Below are positions 5,645 to 5,788 of a stretch of DNA of 5,788 nt, in pieces. The position numbers were made by a program, and so were the translations under genes. Origin of the DNA: Actinomycetes bacterium (GTDB lineage: Bacteria > Actinomycetota > Actinomycetes > S36-B12 > UBA10799); contig JAKOZM010000160.1 of the NCBI GenBank assembly GCA_029779995.1, positions 1 through 5,788 of the forward strand. Direction: 5' to 3'. The notes below the pieces were generated by a model. It saw nothing but the letters and a program-made list of their open reading frames with translations, had not been told where the DNA came from and searched no databases. Within the stretch, counting starts at the first letter, position 1. Every line of letters begins with the position of its first letter.

Positions 5645-5788
5645 ATGCGCGTGCACATCGCCGACCACCAGCTCATCTCGCACAAACTCACCTACCTGCG
5701 CGACAAGCGCACCGACTCGCCGACCTTCCGGCGGCTGGCCGAAGAACTGGTGACGTTGCTGGCCTATGAGGCCACCCGTGACGTGCGC
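5645..5788 (+). CDS. upp: uracil phosphoribosyltransferase, N-terminal 48 residues (3' end outside window)
   Basis: Upp makes UMP from uracil and PRPP for pyrimidine salvage in the cytoplasm. Only the first 48 codons are visible, open to the window edge. The start [20 protein letters not shown], followed by [15 protein letters not shown] and [11 protein letters not shown], is the conserved N-terminal helix region of this enzyme: DH-P/Q-L, K-L-T-x-L-R-D, R-x-T-x-x-x-x-F-R and the Y-E-A-T-R-D block. It is closest, from memory, to Streptomyces-type Upp. The PRPP and uracil binding motifs lie beyond the window, so integrity cannot be judged. It is divergent from tadA with almost no intergenic space. 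Confidence 0.92.
   Translation, partial: MRVHIADHQLISHKLTYLRDKRTDSPTFRRLAEELVTLLAYEATRDVR

Noticed and set aside
1..5788. tRNA, rRNA, CRISPR array, riboswitch
   Set aside because: I saw no cloverleaf, spaced-repeat array or recognisable riboswitch core on either strand by eye; a covariance-model scan was not possible.

Overview
The window looks like a piece of an actinobacterial chromosome. The DNA is GC-rich with G/C-biased third codon positions, GTG and TTG starts are used, the tadA and upp products look like those of Streptomyces-type actinomycetes, and the partial transposase at the left edge resembles the actinobacterial branch of IS1380. The genus cannot be named from this sequence.

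Layout. Bases 1-197 are the end of an IS1380-family transposase, followed by that element's probable right end near 375. From about 434 to 3221 there is a rightward accessory operon: a small unrecognised ORF (434-637), an ABC ATPase (634-1374), a seven-helix membrane protein with a large C-terminal extracytoplasmic domain (1340-2635), and a small six-helix membrane protein (2640-3221). An IS630-family element (3205-4330, leftward transposase) sits in the last codons of the small membrane protein. Its displaced 3' end is still readable on the other side (4331-4381). Beyond it, on the minus strand, are a membrane-anchored secreted protein of unknown function (5088-4396) and tadA (5628-5098), which probably share a transcript. 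Divergent from tadA is the start of upp (5645 to the window edge).

How it fits together. The ATPase and the two membrane proteins overlap or nearly abut, so they probably form one exporter-like ABC complex; the substrate is not evident. This block is less GC-rich in sampled lines than tadA (30/60 and 34/60 against 44/60) and lies between two unrelated insertion sequences, next to housekeeping genes. That is consistent with an acquired accessory module.

The module shows two lesions. The ATPase has no ATG, GTG or TTG near its domain start: an ATA stands where an ATG would be ideal. The last gene is cut by IS630 inside its final membrane helix. Removing the IS and one copy of the CTAG target restores a 205-codon frame ending in a complete helix and a basic tail. 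This is the best-supported non-routine observation here. The right-hand genes act in tRNA wobble editing (tadA) and uracil salvage (upp).
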